From Pseudomonas brassicacearum subsp. brassicacearum (lineage in GTDB: Bacteria; Pseudomonadota; Gammaproteobacteria; Pseudomonadales; Pseudomonadaceae): a stretch of DNA of 64,000 nucleotides. The number at the start of each line of letters is the position of its first letter. Within the stretch, counting starts at the first letter, position 1. The stretch is from assembly GCF_008801605.1 (NCBI RefSeq), contig NZ_VZPJ01000001.1:930001-994000 (forward strand). Reading direction: 5' to 3'. This document shows, piece by piece, positions 35,994 to 46,545 of the stretch. A model generated the notes under the pieces. The model saw only the letters and a list, made by a program, of their open reading frames with translations. It did no database searches and was not told the DNA's origin. The translations under genes and the position numbers were made by a program.

Positions 35994-37223
35994 CTAGCCC
36001 TTGCTGCGCAACATTTCCCTGGGCACATACTTGCCGATCTCGAACTTGCCGATGGCCGCGCGGTGGACTTCATCCGGGCCGTCGGCCAGGCGCAGGGTGC
36101 GTTGCATGGCGTACATGTAGGCCAGCGGGAAATCGTTGGAGACCCCGGCGCCACCGTGGATCTGGATCGCCCGATCAATGACCTTCAAGGCCACGTTCGG
36201 CGCGACGACCTTGATCTGGGCGATTTCGCTCTTCGCCACTTTATTACCGACCGTGTCCATCATGTACGCCGCCTTCAACGTCAGCAGGCGCGCCATGTCG
36301 ATTTCCATCCGCGAGTCGGCAATCTTGTCGATGTTACCGCCAAGACGCGCCAACGGCTGGCCGAAGGCCGTGCGACTGACGGCACGCTTGCACATCAACT
36401 CCAATGCGCGCTCGGCCATGCCGATGGAACGCATGCAGTGATGAATCCGGCCCGGGCCAAGGCGACCCTGGGCAATTTCAAAGCCACGTCCTTCACCCAA
36501 CAGGACGTTTTCGTACGGCACCCGCACGTTCTCGAACAGCACTTCGGCATGCCCGTGCGGCGCATCGTCGTAGCCGAACACCGGCAGCGGCCGGACGATC
36601 TTGACGCCAGGGGTGTCCACTGGCACCAGGATCATCGAGTGCTGGGCATGGCGTGGCGCATCAGGGTTGCTCAGGCCCATGAAGATCAGGATCTTGCAGC
36701 GCGGGTCGCAGGCTCCTGAGGTCCACCACTTCTTGCCATTGATGACCCACTGGTCGCCGTCGCGCTCGGCACGGGCGGCCATGTTCGTGGCGTCCGAAGA
36801 GGCAACGTCCGGCTCGGTCATGGCAAAAGCCGAGCGGATCTCGCCGCGCAGCAGTGGCTCGAGCCAGCGTTGCTTTTGTTCTTCATTGGCGTAGCGCACC
36901 AGCACTTCCATGTTGCCGGTGTCCGGCGCCGAGCAATTGAACGGCTCCGGCCCCAGCAACGAGCGCCCCATGATCTCTGCCAGCGGTGCGTATTCCAGGT
37001 TGGTCAGGCCGGCACCCAGTTCGGACTCAGGCAGAAACAGGTTCCACAGGCCTTCTGCCTTGGCCTTGGCCTTGAGCTCTTCCATGATGGCCGTGGGTTG
37101 CCAGCGGTCGCCTTCGGCCACTTGCCGTTCGAACACTGCTTCGGCCGGGTAGACATAGGCATCCATGAACGCCGTGACGCGTTCACGCAGTTCCTGAACC
37201 TTGGGGGAATAGGCAAAATCCAT
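35994..37223 (-). CDS. Acyl-CoA dehydrogenase
   Basis: This is an FAD-dependent acyl-CoA dehydrogenase of 409 residues. Signature regions are [51 protein letters not shown] and [18 protein letters not shown]. The form with GRIHH in the middle is the class seen in the ACAD10/11-like and 'FadE-like' group that acts on odd or modified acyl chains. The catalytic base lies near the C-terminus (about QIHGG-A) or is missing in the usual ExxR position; I cannot place it with certainty. It is divergent from a LysR regulator that is the likely controller. Confidence 0.88.
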   Translation of the reverse strand: MDFAYSPKVQELRERVTAFMDAYVYPAEAVFERQVAEGDRWQPTAIMEELKAKAKAEGLWNLFLPESELGAGLTNLEYAPLAEIMGRSLLGPEPFNCSAPDTGNMEVLVRYANEEQKQRWLEPLLRGEIRSAFAMTEPDVASSDATNMAARAERDGDQWVINGKKWWTSGACDPRCKILIFMGLSNPDAPRHAQHSMILVPVDTPGVKIVRPLPVFGYDDAPHGHAEVLFENVRVPYENVLLGEGRGFEIAQGRLGPGRIHHCMRSIGMAERALELMCKRAVSRTAFGQPLARLGGNIDKIADSRMEIDMARLLTLKAAYMMDTVGNKVAKSEIAQIKVVAPNVALKVIDRAIQIHGGAGVSNDFPLAYMYAMQRTLRLADGPDEVHRAAIGKFEIGKYVPREMLRSKG

Positions 37224-37400
37224 GAGCAGCACCTTCTTGGCAGAGGTTGTTTTAGGTCATGAAATCGATGCTAGTTCAGCTACGAAAATTTACCTAACCT
37301 ATTCTCGGCGTGTATTAACATTCATCACCGATATATGTTTCACTGATTCTCATCGCCACCCGGCACCTCACAACAAGCCCAAGAATAAGAGTGCAGCGCC

Positions 37401-38330
37401 ATGAATCTGAGCAAGGTCGACCTCAACCTTTTCATTGTCTTCGATGCGATCTACACCGAAGCCAACCTGACCCGTGCCGGGCAGATCGTCGGCATCACTC
37501 AGCCGGCCGTGTCCAATGCCCTCGCGCGTCTGCGGGAAACCTTCAACGACCCGCTCTTCGTGCGCACCGCCCAGGGGATGGTGCCGACGCCCATGGCCCA
37601 GAACATCATCGGTCCGGTGCGCAACGCCCTGTCGCTGCTGCGGGTGTCGGTGCAGGAAAGCCGGATCTTCAACCCGTTGCAGGCCGTCAAGACCTACCGC
37701 ATCAGCATGACCGACCTCACCGAAGGCGTGATCCTGCCGCTGCTGTTCCAGCGCCTGCGTCGCCTGGCACCGACCGTGGCGATCGAGAGTTTCCTGTCCA
37801 AGCGCCGTGAAACCACCAAGGAGCTGGCCGCCGGCCGCCTCGACTTCGCGGTGGACGCACCGCTCAACACCGACCCGCAGGTACGCCACGTCAAGTTGAT
37901 GGAAGATCGCTACGTGTGCGCCATGCGCAAGGGGCATCCGTTGGCGGGCAAGGAAAAAATCAGCCTCGATGATTACCTGGCGCAGACCCACGTGCATATT
38001 TCCAGCCGCCGCAACGGGCTGGGTTATGTCGACCTGGCCCTCGGCAAGATGGGTATCCAGCGCAAGATCGCCCTGCGCTCCCAGCATTACCTGATGGCCT
38101 CCCAGGTCCTGCAACAAACGGACATGGTCATGACCGTCCCCGAGCGCTTTGCCCGTCGCCACGATCTGCACGCCTTCCTGTTACCGGTCAACGATGTGCC
38201 GCCGGTGGAAACCCACCTCTACTGGCACGAAAGCACGGACCAGGACCCGGCCAACCGCTGGATGCGCGAGCAGATGATCGAGCTGTGCCAGCAGGTGACG
38301 GCCCATGAGAAGAAGCTCGACAAGGTTTAG
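37401..38330 (+). CDS. LysR-family transcriptional regulator
   Basis: This is a 309-residue LysR regulator. The helix-turn-helix (about 5-65) reads VDLNLFIVFDAIYTEANLTRAGQIVGITQPAVSNALARLRETF, the NodD-like variant with VDLNL. The effector domain (about 95-300) is complete. It is divergent from the acyl-CoA dehydrogenase gene across a 177-base AT-rich gap that should hold both promoters. A compact inverted repeat follows the stop. The inducer is unknown; the target is likely the neighbouring dehydrogenase. Confidence 0.9.
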   Translation: MNLSKVDLNLFIVFDAIYTEANLTRAGQIVGITQPAVSNALARLRETFNDPLFVRTAQGMVPTPMAQNIIGPVRNALSLLRVSVQESRIFNPLQAVKTYRISMTDLTEGVILPLLFQRLRRLAPTVAIESFLSKRRETTKELAAGRLDFAVDAPLNTDPQVRHVKLMEDRYVCAMRKGHPLAGKEKISLDDYLAQTHVHISSRRNGLGYVDLALGKMGIQRKIALRSQHYLMASQVLQQTDMVMTVPERFARRHDLHAFLLPVNDVPPVETHLYWHESTDQDPANRWMREQMIELCQQVTAHEKKLDKV

Positions 38331-38340
38331 GCGATCAAAA

Positions 38341-38366
38341 TTGTGGGAGCGAGCTTGCTCCCACAA
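38341..38366. terminator. Compact REP-derived hairpin
   Basis: The perfect 10-bp arms TTGTGGGAGC/GCTCCCACAA with a six-base loop sit eleven bases after the LysR stop. It looks like a REPIN collapsed to its tips, probably serving as a transcript-end hairpin. Confidence 0.6.
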
Positions 38367-38392
38367 GGTTTTGTGTGCAGAAACGTCATTGC

Positions 38393-38408
38393 TTGACGCG
38401 AACGTCAA
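38393..38408. promoter_or_regulatory. LiuR-like operator upstream of liuR
   Basis: The 16-bp palindrome TTGACG-CGAA-CGTCAA lies 45 bases before the liuR start. It resembles the two boxes upstream of liuA (TTGACGTTAACGTAAA), and by the MerR mode should lie in the promoter spacer, giving autoregulation of liuR and liuE. Confidence 0.6.
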
Positions 38409-38453
38409 CCTGCCTTTAGCTTAGCGCCAGTCCCTTTCGTTTCGAGCGCTTCC

Positions 38454-38855
38454 ATGAGCAGCCAGACCTACAGCATCTCCGACCTCGCCCGCGAACTGGA
38501 TATCACCACCCGGGCCATCCGCTTCTATGAAGAACAAGGCCTGTTGAGCCCGGAGCGACGGGGCCAGGAGCGCATTTATTCGCCACGGGACAAGGTCAGC
38601 CTGAAGCTGATCCTGCGCGGCAAGCGCATTGGTTTTTCCCTGGCCGAGTGCCGCGAGCTGATCGAACTCTACGACCCCTCCAGCGGCAATCAGAAACAGC
38701 TGCACAGCATGCTGGCGAAAATCACCGAGCGCCGGGAACAGCTCGAACAGCAATTGCTGGACATCGAACAGATGAAGCTGGAACTCGACACCGCCGAAGA
38801 ACGCTGCATCCAGGCGCTGGAGCAGACGATCAAGGGCGAGGAAATCGTCCAGTAA
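38454..38855 (+). CDS. liuR: MerR-family regulator LiuR
   Basis: This is a MerR-type regulator of 133 residues, the usual length. The helix-turn-helix starts YSISDLARELDITTRAIRFYEEQGLLSPER, followed by a long coiled-coil (about 75-125) rich in Glu and Gln. It lacks metal-binding cysteines except Cys in CRELI and CIQAL. Its place next to the HMG-CoA lyase gene and the palindromes here and upstream of liuA identify it as the leucine/isovalerate-utilisation regulator LiuR. It probably responds to branched acyl-CoA intermediates. Confidence 0.88.
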   Translation: MSSQTYSISDLARELDITTRAIRFYEEQGLLSPERRGQERIYSPRDKVSLKLILRGKRIGFSLAECRELIELYDPSSGNQKQLHSMLAKITERREQLEQQLLDIEQMKLELDTAEERCIQALEQTIKGEEIVQ

Positions 38856-38866
38856 CACTTTCCCCC

Positions 38867-38955
38867 TGTGGGAGCGAGCCTGCTCGCGATAGCGATGTAA
38901 CTGACAACATCAATGTTGACTGACATACCGCTATCGCGAGCAGGCTCGCTCCCAC
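38867..38955. repeat. REPIN inside the liuR-liuE gap
   Basis: An inverted REP pair with matching changes in both arms (GAGCCTGCTCGC/GCGAGCAGGCTC) fills the gap between liuR and liuE. It may lower read-through from liuR into liuE. Confidence 0.9.
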
Positions 38956-39007
38956 AGGGGGCAGCATCGTTCTCGATATATTGGCAACTCACTACAGGTC
39001 AATCCCC

Positions 39008-39907
39008 ATGTCCCTCCCCTCCTTTGTACGCCTGATCGAAGTCGGCCCCCGTGACGGGCTGCAGAATGAAGCACAGCCCATCAGCGTCGCCGACAAGGTG
39101 CGCCTGGTGGATGCCTTGAGCGCCGCCGGCCTGGGCTACATCGAAGTCGGCAGTTTCGTCTCGCCCAAGTGGGTGCCGCAAATGGCCGGTTCCGCCGAGG
39201 TGTTCGCGCAGATCCAGCGCAAGCCCGGTGTGACCTATGGCGCCCTGGCGCCGAACCTGCGAGGTTTTGAAGACGCGCTGGCGGCAGGTGTAAAAGAGGT
39301 GGCGGTGTTCGCCGCCGCGTCCGAAGCGTTTTCCCAGCGCAATATCAACTGCTCCATCAAGGACAGCCTGGAGCGCTTCGCGCCGATCATGGAAGCCGCC
39401 AAGCAGCACGGCGTCAGTGTGCGCGGCTACGTGTCCTGCGTGCTGGGCTGCCCGTATGAAGGGGCGGTCAAGCCAGAACAGGTGGCCTGGGTCGCTCGGG
39501 AGCTGTATGCCATGGGCTGCTACGAGGTCTCCCTGGGCGACACCATCGGCACGGGCACCGCCGGGGCCACCCGCAGGATGTTCGAGGTGGTGGGCGCCGA
39601 AGTGCCTCGGGACAAGCTCGCCGGACACTTTCACGACACCTACGGCCAAGCCATGGCCAACGTATACGCCAGCCTGCTGGAAGGCATCGCGGTGTTCGAC
39701 AGCTCCATCGCCGGCCTGGGCGGCTGCCCTTATGCCAAGGGCGCCAGCGGTAACGTTGCCACCGAAGACGTGCTGTACCTGCTCAATGGCTTGGGTATCG
39801 AAACCGGTGTCGACCTGGACGCCCTGATCGCCGCGGGTCGGCAGATCTGCGACGTGCTCGGCCGCCCTAGCGGTTCGCGTGTCGCCAAGGCCCGCAGCGC
39901 ACAGTGA
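39008..39907 (+). CDS. liuE: Hydroxymethylglutaryl-CoA lyase
   Basis: LiuE (MvaB) cleaves HMG-CoA to acetoacetate and acetyl-CoA, the last step of leucine catabolism. The 299 residues include the N-terminal VRLIEVGPRDGLQNEAQPI with the Arg-Asp catalytic pair, the GxxxxGxxD-type metal site, the SCVLGCPYEG loop, and the signature GLGGCPYAKGASGNVATED with the conserved cysteine. The ATG at 39008 has AGGT upstream. It sits apart from liuABCD, next to liuR, and is followed directly by a small-RNA locus. Confidence 0.95.
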   Translation: MSLPSFVRLIEVGPRDGLQNEAQPISVADKVRLVDALSAAGLGYIEVGSFVSPKWVPQMAGSAEVFAQIQRKPGVTYGALAPNLRGFEDALAAGVKEVAVFAAASEAFSQRNINCSIKDSLERFAPIMEAAKQHGVSVRGYVSCVLGCPYEGAVKPEQVAWVARELYAMGCYEVSLGDTIGTGTAGATRRMFEVVGAEVPRDKLAGHFHDTYGQAMANVYASLLEGIAVFDSSIAGLGGCPYAKGASGNVATEDVLYLLNGLGIETGVDLDALIAAGRQICDVLGRPSGSRVAKARSAQ

Positions 39908-39909
39908 GG

Positions 39910-39931
39910 TGTTACCGCTGGCCTTGTAACA
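39910..39931. promoter_or_regulatory. CbrB-like upstream activator palindrome
   Basis: The inverted repeat TGTTAC...GTAACA (ten-base spacer) starts three bases after the liuE stop. A further GTAACA half-site lies at 39944-39949. Such TGTTAC/GTAACA sites are reported for CbrB activation of the Pseudomonas crcZ/crcY promoters. This site is about 100 bases above the sigma-54 promoter, a usual enhancer distance. Confidence 0.65.
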
Positions 39932-40031
39932 GCGGTGAAACGAGTAACACGGAAACAATTTGTCAGGTCTGGCGCGTCAGCTTTTTCGACGAAAAAATAC
40001 AACTTATTGATTTATATAGAGTTTTAAAAGT

Positions 40032-40047
40032 TGGCACGCCACCTGCT
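40032..40047 (+). promoter_or_regulatory. Sigma-54 (RpoN) promoter of the CrcY-type RNA
   Basis: TGGCACG-CCAC-CTGCT matches the RpoN consensus with GG at -25/-24 (40033-40034) and GC at -13/-12 (40045-40046). The predicted start is near 40058. Confidence 0.85.
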
Positions 40048-40057
40048 ATATCTCTTG

Positions 40058-40437
40058 CATAACAAGAATAAAAAAACGCAGCAAACCCAATAAAAACAAG
40101 ACGAAACGACTCTGACATAACAAAAACAACACGGCAGAGACGCAGCTAACAGATTTTTTTGGAGAGGATGTGCTTTTCAGGGTGCTTTCAGGAGCAACCC
40201 GCAACCGGGCAGAGAACAATAAAACTACCTTCAGGTAGCTCCCGAATCGGTTGGATCGCAAGGCGAAAAAGCAGATCAGCGCTCAAAAAAATACGTTTGC
40301 TCTTGATCCCGGATGGGGATCGCCAAAAACAGCGGTAAAGGGCAACGGCTGCCAAAAACAACAACAGGCCGCCCCTCAATAATAAAAAAAGAGCACGCGA
40401 CGAAAAAATTAAAGGGGAGCTTCGGCTCCCCTTTGTG
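40058..40437 (+). ncRNA. crcY: CrcY-type regulatory RNA (Hfq/Crc decoy)
   Basis: An RNA of about 380 nt is predicted from the RpoN promoter to the hairpin at 40411. It carries several A-rich AANAANAA motifs, the Hfq/Crc-binding 'CA' motifs, at about 40061-40078, 40089-40100, 40119-40130, 40215-40224, 40354-40366 and 40378-40391. In Pseudomonas such RNAs (CrcZ, CrcY, CrcX) titrate Hfq/Crc to relieve carbon catabolite repression and are driven by CbrAB and RpoN. The location directly after the HMG-CoA lyase gene is the one I recall for P. putida crcY. There is no plausible protein on either strand. Confidence 0.85.
40411..40434 (+). terminator. Terminator of the CrcY-type RNA
   Basis: A perfect 10-bp stem AAAGGGGAGC/GCTCCCCTTT closes on a TTCG tetraloop. 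The 3' arm ends in TTT, so it can act as an intrinsic terminator. Confidence 0.85.
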
Positions 40438-40460
40438 CTGTCTGGGGTTTGAGCTTTTCT

Positions 40461-40484
40461 TGTGGGAGCGGGCTTGCTCGCGAA
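40461..40484. repeat. Single REP
   Basis: A lone REP arm (TGTGGGAGCGGGCTTGCTCG) follows the CrcY terminator. Confidence 0.75.
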
Positions 40485-40540
40485 GGCGGCCTGCAGGTGG
40501 CCTGGATTTTGTTGATCGAGTACATATCCGTTGCTGCGGT

Positions 40541-40790
40541 AATGGCGGCTTAGGGTTCCGCCCTTACGGCGGCTCACTTTTGAGAAGCGCAAAAGTAAGC
40601 AAAACGCTCTTGCCCCACCACTCGGCACCTCGCCTAGGCTCGGTGTGCCCGAACGAAGGCATTGCTCCGTGGGCCGCCGCGAAGGGCCATCCATGGCCCA
40701 GCGCGGCTATCCCGGCATCCATGCCGGGATGCCCACTGCGCAATGCCTGCGTTCGGCCAGCGTGGTTTAACGGGGCGCCCCAGATCAAGA
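40541..40790. repeat. Candidate dispersed intergenic element with nested palindromes
   Basis: This non-coding block contains nested inverted repeats: GGGCCAT-CC-ATGGCCC at 40684-40699 and ATCCCGGCAT-CC-ATGCCGGGAT at 40709-40730. Just past it, at about 40796-40816, lies a short tandem GCAAGA run. The phrase CACTTTTGAGAAGCGCAAAAG near 40577 is, from memory, part of a common P. fluorescens intergenic repeat that is often mis-annotated as short genes. Only one copy is in this window, so its dispersed nature is not shown here. Confidence 0.5.
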
Positions 40791-40852
40791 TCTAAAGCAA
40801 GAGCAAGAGCAAGAGCGGGGCACATGCCGGCATCTATGTGGCTGGGCCACTG

Positions 40853-40878
40853 CTATCGCGAGCAAGCTCGCTCCCACA
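40853..40878. repeat. Single REP
   Basis: A lone REP arm (CTATCGCGAGCAAGCTCGCT) lies between the element above and the next REPIN. Confidence 0.75.
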
Positions 40879-40921
40879 CTGGATCTTCAGCAGACCCAAA
40901 GCCCATGTGCACCGCAAAACC

Positions 40922-41011
40922 TGTGGGAGCGAGCTTGCTCGCGAAGAGGCCAGCCCATCCAACATCTTCATCGACTGTGGCGCCGCCTTCGCGAGCAAGC
41001 CCGCTCCCACA
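40922..41011. repeat. REPIN
   Basis: An inverted REP pair sits immediately downstream of the acyl-CoA ligase gene stop. Confidence 0.9.
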
Positions 41012-41022
41012 GGGGATTTTGC

Positions 41023-42720
41023 TCAGCCTTCTCTATCGCGCAGTTCTTCGATGCTGATTTCGCGCATGCGGAATTTCTGGATCTTGCCGGTGACCGTCAT
41101 GGGAAATTCTTCGACGAATTTGAAATGACGCGGCGTCTTGAAGTGAGCGATGCGCTCCTTGCACCAGGCCTGCAGTTCTTGCTCGGAGGCACTGTGGCCG
41201 GGATGAAACTTGATCCAGGCGACGATTTCCTCGCCATAGCGCGAACACGGGATGCCGATCACTTGCACGTCCGCCACCACCGGGTGAGTGAAGAAGAACT
41301 CCTCCAGCTCACGCGGGTAAATATTCTCCCCGCCGCGGATGATCATGTCCTTGTTGCGCCCGACGATGCGCACGTAGCCCTGCTCGTCCATGGTCGCCAG
41401 ATCGCCCGTGTGCATCCAGCCATCCGGGTCGATGGCATCGGTGCTGCCCTTGGGGTTGTTCCAGTAACCGAGCATCACGCTGTAGCCACGGGTACACAAC
41501 TCACCGACAGCATCACGCGGGACGATATTGCCGGCCTCATCGATAATTTTGCTTTCCAGTTGCGGCTGGGTACGGCCGACGGTGGTTACGCGCAGTTCCA
41601 GTTCGTCTGTAGGACCGGTCTGCAACGACACCGGGCTGGTTTCCGTCATGCCGTAGGCAATCTGCACTTCGGCCATGTGCATTTCGTTGATGACCCGTCG
41701 CATCACTTCGATGGGGCATGTGGCCCCGGCCATGATGCCAGTGCGTAGGCTGGACACGTCGAAGTCGCCCCGCTGCGGCTGGTCCAGCAGGGCGATGAAC
41801 ATGGTGGGCACGCCATACAGTGCCGTGGCTTTTTCCTCGGCCACGGCCTTGAGCGTCAGCAACGGGTCGAAGGCATCGCTGGGGTAGATCATGGTGCTGC
41901 CATGGGTCATGCAGCCCAGGTTGCCCATGACCATGCCGAAGCAATGGTAGAGCGGCACCGGGATCACCAGCCGATCGCCAGCCGTCAGGCCCAGGCTTTC
42001 GCCGACCATGTATCCGTTATTGAGAATGTTGTGATGACTGAGGGTGGCGCCCTTGGGGAAACCAGTGGTGCCGGAGGTGTACTGGATATTCACCGGTTGA
42101 TCGGACCGCAGGCTGGATTGGCGTTCAGCCAGTTGTTCCGGCGTCACCGCCGCACCCAGGGCGGCCAGTTGCGACCAGGGCAGGAAACCTGATGGTGGCT
42201 GGGAATCGAGGCTGATCACACCGCGCAAATCCGGCAAGCGTTCGCTCTGCAGGTGGCCAATCGATTGCTCCGCCAGCTCTGGTACCAGCGCTTGCAACAT
42301 GGCGTGATAATCCGAAGTCTTGAACGCCCCGGCACACACCAGCCATTGGCATCCGGATTGTTTCAGCACGTATTCGAGTTCAGAAACGCGATAGGCTGGA
42401 TTGATGTTGACCAGAATGACGCCGATCTTCGCACTGGCGAACTGGCTGATGCACCACTGGGCGCAATTGGGCGCCCACACGCCAAGGCGATCGCCGGCTT
42501 TCAAGCCTAGCGCCAATAAGGCTCGGGCGTGCAGATCAACGGCGTCGGCCAGTTGTTGCCAGGTATAACGCAGCGATTGATGGCGAACCACCAACGCCTC
42601 GCCCTCGGGATAGCGGGCCACCGTCTGGTCGAAAACCTCGCCGATGGTTTGGGCCAGCAAAGCCTTGGCCTGGGAGCCACGGGTGTAGCTGAGCTGCGAA
42701 TGCGAACCGGGTTGATCCAT
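41023..42720 (-). CDS. Acyl-CoA ligase (AMP-binding) of the liu region
   Basis: This is an adenylate-forming acyl-CoA synthetase of 565 residues. The P-loop-like motif is [55 protein letters not shown] and the C-terminal [11 protein letters not shown] with the catalytic Lys are all present. It belongs to the medium/branched-chain group. Divergent from liuA over a gap with two LiuR-like boxes, it probably activates isovalerate or related acids to feed the Liu pathway. The ATG at 42720 has AGAGGGGG upstream. Confidence 0.9.
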   Translation of the reverse strand: MDQPGSHSQLSYTRGSQAKALLAQTIGEVFDQTVARYPEGEALVVRHQSLRYTWQQLADAVDLHARALLALGLKAGDRLGVWAPNCAQWCISQFASAKIGVILVNINPAYRVSELEYVLKQSGCQWLVCAGAFKTSDYHAMLQALVPELAEQSIGHLQSERLPDLRGVISLDSQPPSGFLPWSQLAALGAAVTPEQLAERQSSLRSDQPVNIQYTSGTTGFPKGATLSHHNILNNGYMVGESLGLTAGDRLVIPVPLYHCFGMVMGNLGCMTHGSTMIYPSDAFDPLLTLKAVAEEKATALYGVPTMFIALLDQPQRGDFDVSSLRTGIMAGATCPIEVMRRVINEMHMAEVQIAYGMTETSPVSLQTGPTDELELRVTTVGRTQPQLESKIIDEAGNIVPRDAVGELCTRGYSVMLGYWNNPKGSTDAIDPDGWMHTGDLATMDEQGYVRIVGRNKDMIIRGGENIYPRELEEFFFTHPVVADVQVIGIPCSRYGEEIVAWIKFHPGHSASEQELQAWCKERIAHFKTPRHFKFVEEFPMTVTGKIQKFRMREISIEELRDREG

Positions 42721-42817
42721 GACGCCCCCTCTTGTCTTTATTAGTGGGTGTAGCAGTGGAATCTCACGCACAGATGCCTTGGGTAAAGCTATTGAAGCGC
42801 ACTTACTCTGGCTCAAG

Positions 42818-42833
42818 TTGACGTTAACGTAAA
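42818..42833. promoter_or_regulatory. LiuR-like box 1
   Basis: TTGACGTTAACGTAAA lies in the divergent gap between the acyl-CoA ligase and liuA. It shares the ACGTTAACGTAAA half with box 2, and the outer form TTGACG...CGTCAA seen before liuR. Confidence 0.7.
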
Positions 42834-42860
42834 GGGCGATTGACAGCCTCTCGTCACAAG

Positions 42861-42876
42861 CTTACGTTAACGTAAA
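42861..42876. promoter_or_regulatory. LiuR-like box 2
   Basis: CTTACGTTAACGTAAA contains the perfect palindrome TTACGTTAACGTAA, centred 43 bases from box 1 and 62 bases from the liuA start. One box may serve each divergent promoter. Confidence 0.75.
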
Positions 42877-42930
42877 GGTGAGAGCGATTCCGCCACTCTC
42901 CGCACCCGATAAAAAAGCCAAAGGTGTCCC

Positions 42931-44094
42931 ATGAGCTACCCATCCCTGAACTTTGCCCTCGGCGAAACCATCGACATGTTGCGCGACCAGGTGCAGGCCT
43001 TCGTCAAGGCCGAGCTGGCGCCGCGAGCAGCGCAGATCGATATCGATAACCTGTTTCCCGCCGACATGTGGCGCAAGTTCGGCGACATGGGCCTGCTGGG
43101 CATCACCGTACCGGAAGAATACGGCGGCGCTGGCCTGGGCTACCTGGCCCACGTAGTGGCAATGGAAGAAATCAGCCGCGGCTCGGCCTCGGTCGCCCTC
43201 TCCTACGGTGCCCACTCCAACCTCTGCGTGAACCAGATCAACCGCAACGGCAATCACGAACAGAAAACCAAATACCTGCCCAAGCTGATCAGCGGCGAAC
43301 ACATAGGTGCCCTGGCGATGAGCGAGCCGAACGCCGGCTCCGACGTGGTATCGATGAAACTGCGGGCCGACAAGCATGGCGACAAGTACGTGCTCAATGG
43401 CAGTAAGACCTGGATCACCAACGGCCCCGATGCCAATACCTACGTGATCTACGCCAAGACCGACCTGGAAAAAGGTCCCCATGGCATCACCGCCTTCATC
43501 GTCGAGCGCGACTGGAAAGGCTTCAGCCGCAGCAACAAATTCGACAAGCTCGGCATGCGCGGCTCCAACACCTGCGAGCTGTTTTTCGATGACGTCGAAG
43601 TGCCGGAAGAAAACATCCTCGGCGCACTCAACGGTGGCGTGAAAGTGCTGATGAGCGGGCTCGACTACGAGCGCGTCGTGCTCTCTGGCGGCCCGACCGG
43701 GATCATGCAGGCCTGCATGGACCTGATCGTGCCCTACATCCACGACCGCAAGCAGTTCGGCCAGAGCATTGGCGAATTCCAGCTGATCCAGGGCAAGGTC
43801 GCTGACATGTACACCCAGCTCAACGCCAGCCGCGCCTACCTGTATGCCGTGGCCCAGGCCTGCGAGCGCGGCGAAACCACCCGCAAGGACGCCGCCGGGG
43901 TGATCCTCTACAGCGCCGAACGCGCCACGCAAATGGCCCTCGACGCCATCCAGATCCTCGGCGGCAATGGCTACATCAATGAATTCCCGGCCGGTCGTCT
44001 GCTGCGTGACGCCAAGCTGTACGAAATCGGTGCTGGCACCAGTGAGATTCGTCGGATGTTGATCGGCCGCGAACTGTTCAACGAAACCCGCTAA
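42931..44094 (+). CDS. liuA: Isovaleryl-CoA dehydrogenase
   Basis: LiuA oxidises isovaleryl-CoA to 3-methylcrotonyl-CoA, passing electrons to ETF. The 387 residues carry [31 protein letters not shown], and the catalytic-base region [14 protein letters not shown], in which Glu247 occupies the position characteristic of isovaleryl-CoA dehydrogenases. [26 protein letters not shown] is the C-terminal flavin motif. It is first in the liuABCD operon, with the LiuR-like boxes upstream. Confidence 0.95.
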   Translation: MSYPSLNFALGETIDMLRDQVQAFVKAELAPRAAQIDIDNLFPADMWRKFGDMGLLGITVPEEYGGAGLGYLAHVVAMEEISRGSASVALSYGAHSNLCVNQINRNGNHEQKTKYLPKLISGEHIGALAMSEPNAGSDVVSMKLRADKHGDKYVLNGSKTWITNGPDANTYVIYAKTDLEKGPHGITAFIVERDWKGFSRSNKFDKLGMRGSNTCELFFDDVEVPEENILGALNGGVKVLMSGLDYERVVLSGGPTGIMQACMDLIVPYIHDRKQFGQSIGEFQLIQGKVADMYTQLNASRAYLYAVAQACERGETTRKDAAGVILYSAERATQMALDAIQILGGNGYINEFPAGRLLRDAKLYEIGAGTSEIRRMLIGRELFNETR

Positions 44095-44105
44095 CGGAGC
44101 TGACC

Positions 44106-45713
<1,608 letters not shown>

Positions 45714-45726
45714 ACGGGGAATGCCC

Positions 45727-46545
45727 ATGGATAACTTCAACACCCTCGAACTGCACACCGACCCACGGGGCGTTGCCACCCTGTGGCTCAGCCGCGAGTC
45801 GAAAAACAACGCGTTCAACGCCGAAATGATCCGCGAACTGATCCTGGCCCTGGACCACGTCAGCAGCGATCCAAGCTTGCGCTTCCTGCTGATCCGCGGT
45901 CGCGGCAAGCATTTCAGCGCCGGCGCCGACCTCGCCTGGATGCAGCAATCGGCCGAGCTCGACTACCACACCAACCTCGATGACGCCCGGGAACTGGCGG
46001 AGCTGATGTACAACCTCGCCAAGCTGAAGATTCCCACGCTGGCCGTCGTCCAGGGCGCCGCGTTCGGTGGCGCACTGGGGCTTATCAGCGCTTGTGACAT
46101 GGCCATTGGCGCCGATGAAGCACAGTTCTGCCTGTCGGAAGTGCGCATTGGCCTGGCGCCAGCGGTGATCAGCCCGTTCGTGGTGCAAGCCATCGGCGAG
46201 CGTGCCGCGCGTCGTTATGCCCTGACGGCGGAACGCTTCGACGGGCAACGTGCGAAAGAAATCGGTTTGCTGTCGGAAAGCTACCCGGCCGAGGCCCTGG
46301 ACCAGCAGGTCGAACAGTGGATCGACAACCTGCTGCTCAACAGCCCGGCGGCCATGCGCGCCAGTAAGGAACTGCTGCGTGAAGTCGGTAACGGCGCCCT
46401 TACCCCAGCGCTGCGGCGCTACACCGAAAACGCCATCGCTCGCATCCGCGTCAGCCCGGAGGGCCAGGAAGGCCTGCGGGCTTTCCTGCAAAAGCGTGCG
46501 CCAAACTGGCAAGCCGAATCGAATAACAAGGAGCCGAGTCGATGA
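45727..46545 (+). CDS. liuC: Methylglutaconyl-CoA hydratase
   Basis: LiuC hydrates 3-methylglutaconyl-CoA to HMG-CoA. It is a crotonase-fold protein of 272 residues with RGRGKHFSAGADLAWM and VQGAAFGGALGLISACDMAI, the two oxyanion-hole regions, and VRIGLAPAVISPFV. I chose the ATG at 45727 because GGGGA lies about seven bases upstream; the ATG at 45721 lies too close to that site. Its 3' end overlaps liuD by four bases. Confidence 0.93.
   Translation: MDNFNTLELHTDPRGVATLWLSRESKNNAFNAEMIRELILALDHVSSDPSLRFLLIRGRGKHFSAGADLAWMQQSAELDYHTNLDDARELAELMYNLAKLKIPTLAVVQGAAFGGALGLISACDMAIGADEAQFCLSEVRIGLAPAVISPFVVQAIGERAARRYALTAERFDGQRAKEIGLLSESYPAEALDQQVEQWIDNLLLNSPAAMRASKELLREVGNGALTPALRRYTENAIARIRVSPEGQEGLRAFLQKRAPNWQAESNNKEPSR

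Noticed and set aside
40188..40694. 168-codon minus-strand frame over the CrcY locus
   Set aside because: No ribosome site or domain; the region has RNA-gene signals and A-rich Hfq motifs on the plus strand.
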